From Puia dinghuensis (GTDB lineage: Bacteria; Bacteroidota; Bacteroidia; Chitinophagales; Chitinophagaceae): a stretch of 7,913 nt of DNA. The position numbers and the translations under genes are program-made. Within the stretch, counting starts at the first letter, position 1; each line of letters opens with the position of its first letter. Location: the NCBI GenBank assembly GCA_026224995.1, contig JAMFRX010000532.1, positions 1 through 7,913 of the forward strand, in the 5' to 3' direction. This document shows positions 6,739 to 7,913 of this stretch, piece after piece. Under the pieces are notes generated by a model. The model was not told where the DNA came from. It ran no database searches and worked only from the letters and a program-made list of their open reading frames with translations.

Positions 6739-7913
6739 TCAGAATAAAAAATAACGTTGGGCAAGGGCGACCTCTTTGGCCGGCTCGCAGGTTACTATTT
6801 CCCCATCGACCCTGACCTCGTAGTTCTCCGGGTTCACTTCGATGGTGGGTGTCTGGTCGTTGTGGATCATATTGCGTTTCGTCAGCTGGCGACAGTCCTT
6901 GACCGGAAGCACGATCTTTCCCAGCCCATAGCCTTGGACGATGCCCTTATCTAAAGACAATCCGCTAACGAATGTGGCGCAGGTGCCGTGCAGCGCCTTG
7001 CCATAGGCGCCGAACATAGGGCGATAGATTACAGGCTGCGGCGTAGGGATACTGGCATTGGGGTCGCCCATTCTTGCCGCAATGATCATCCCGCCCTTGA
7101 CGATCATCTCCGGCTTGGCGCCGAACATCGAGGGTTTCCACAAGACGAGGTCGGCCATCTTACCCGGCTCGAGACTTCCTACGTAAGACGAAATGCCATG
7201 GGTGATGGCGGGGTTGATCGTATACTTGGCGACATATCGTTTGACCCGGAAATTGTCATTGCCTTTATCCGTATCCTGGGGCAGGGCGCCTCTTTGCTTC
7301 TTCATCTTGTCGGCCGTCTGCCAGGTGCGAAGGATCACTTCGCTCACTCTTCCCATGGCCTGCGAATCGGAGCTCATCATGCTGAAGACGCCCATATCGT
7401 GCAGGATATCTTCCGCGGCTATCGTCTCAGGGCGGATGCGGCTGTCGGCGAAAGAGACGTCTTCCGGGATCGACCGGCTCAGGTGATGACAAACCATGAG
7501 CATGTCCAGGTGTTCGTCGATGGTATTGACGGTATATGGCCGGGTAGGGTTGGTCGAAGAAGGGAGGACATTGGGGTACATGGCTGCGCGGATGATGTCG
7601 GGCGCATGGCCCCCGCCCGCTCCTTCCGTATGATAGGTATGGATCACCCTGCCGGCGATGGCTTCGATGGTCCTTTCCAGGAAGCCCGCTTCGTTGAGCG
7701 TATCGGTATGAATAGCCACCTGGACATCATGCTTGTCGGCTATCCGCAGGGAAGCGTCGATCACCGCTGGCGTCGCACCCCAATCCTCATGGATCTTCAA
7801 TCCAAGGGCCCCTGCCAGGATCTGCTCCTCCAATGGCGGCTCAGTCGCACAGTTACCCTTACCTAAAAAACCAAGATTCATGGGGAAGGCGTCGGCCGAT
7901 TCCAGCATCTTCC
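6739..7913 (-). CDS. ureC: Urease alpha subunit UreC, C-terminal two thirds (5' end outside window)
   Basis: UreC is the catalytic subunit that hydrolyses urea to ammonia and carbamate at a dinuclear nickel centre. About 390 residues are present and the frame stays open through the right edge; ATG 7908 is an internal methionine. Numbering from that Met, position n matches Klebsiella UreC n+179, so about 180 residues are missing. Active-site residues are intact: the nickel-bridging carbamylated lysine K38 in GLKIHEDWG (K217), H40 (H219), H67 (H246), H93 in HTEGAGGGH (H272), the flap C140-H141 in MVCHHL (C319, H320), R157 (R336) and the nickel ligand D181 in SSDSQAMG (D360). The two N-terminal nickel histidines (H134, H136) lie outside the window. 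The C terminus AQRYFLF is the normal end of the family. ureA and ureB are expected upstream. Confidence 0.99.
   Translation of the reverse strand, partial: KMLESADAFPMNLGFLGKGNCATEPPLEEQILAGALGLKIHEDWGATPAVIDASLRIADKHDVQVAIHTDTLNEAGFLERTIEAIAGRVIHTYHTEGAGGGHAPDIIRAAMYPNVLPSSTNPTRPYTVNTIDEHLDMLMVCHHLSRSIPEDVSFADSRIRPETIAAEDILHDMGVFSMMSSDSQAMGRVSEVILRTWQTADKMKKQRGALPQDTDKGNDNFRVKRYVAKYTINPAITHGISSYVGSLEPGKMADLVLWKPSMFGAKPEMIVKGGMIIAARMGDPNASIPTPQPVIYRPMFGAYGKALHGTCATFVSGLSLDKGIVQGYGLGKIVLPVKDCRQLTKRNMIHNDQTPTIEVNPENYEVRVDGEIVTCEPAKEVALAQRYFLF

Larger units (their letters stand above)
3442..7913 (-). other. Urease operon ureC-E-F-G-D-transporter (right part truncated)
   Basis: Six consecutive minus-strand genes are packed with junctions of +1 nt (ureC/ureE), -4 nt (ureE/ureF), 0 nt (ureF/ureG), -10 nt (ureG/ureD) and -11 nt (ureD/transporter). 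No room exists for internal promoters outside coding sequence, so a single transcript with translational coupling is the simplest reading. The set supplies catalysis, nickel import, nickel delivery and GTP-driven assembly. The promoter and the structural genes ureA and ureB should lie beyond the right edge, so regulation (nitrogen, urea or nickel) cannot be judged here. Confidence 0.9.

Noticed and set aside
6988..7866. Plus-strand open frame of 292 codons opposite ureC
   Set aside because: It is a mirror of the highly conserved ureC coding sequence; the His/Asp-rich product simply reflects antisense codons.

Overview
The window looks like an ordinary chromosomal stretch from a Bacteroidota bacterium, most likely a Chitinophagaceae-type soil or plant-associated organism. 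This is inference: the proteins read most like that group, the left-edge membrane protein resembles the DUF6159 family, most starts lack a Shine-Dalgarno sequence (usual in Bacteroidota), and a secreted glycoside hydrolase lies nearby. Base composition is moderately GC-rich by eye. Coding density is very high and the longest gap between genes is 97 bp. I see no mobile element, tRNA, rRNA, CRISPR array or long repeat.

Left part (1-1422, plus strand): the 3' part of a multi-pass membrane protein is followed after 25 bp by a complete exodeoxyribonuclease III gene (xth) with all catalytic residues in place. Middle (1419-3344, minus strand): a secreted glycoside hydrolase of GH30-like, clan GH-A type converges on xth, and the two stop codons overlap by 4 nt.

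Right part (3442-7913, minus strand, reading from the right edge leftward): a urease operon in the order ureC (5' end cut by the window edge), ureE, ureF, ureG, ureD, and a UreH/NiCoT-like membrane protein. The genes overlap or abut (1-nt gap, 4-nt overlap, 0-nt gap, 10-nt overlap, 11-nt overlap), which points to one translationally coupled transcript. UreC is the nickel catalytic subunit. UreD, UreF and UreG form the GTP-dependent maturation complex, UreE delivers nickel, and the last protein probably imports nickel. ureA and ureB are expected just beyond the right edge.

I did not find an undescribed system. The points worth a second look are modest: a hydrolase with a large unassigned N-terminal region and unknown substrate, a reduced metal-binding complement in UreE, and a histidine-rich loop in the putative nickel transporter.
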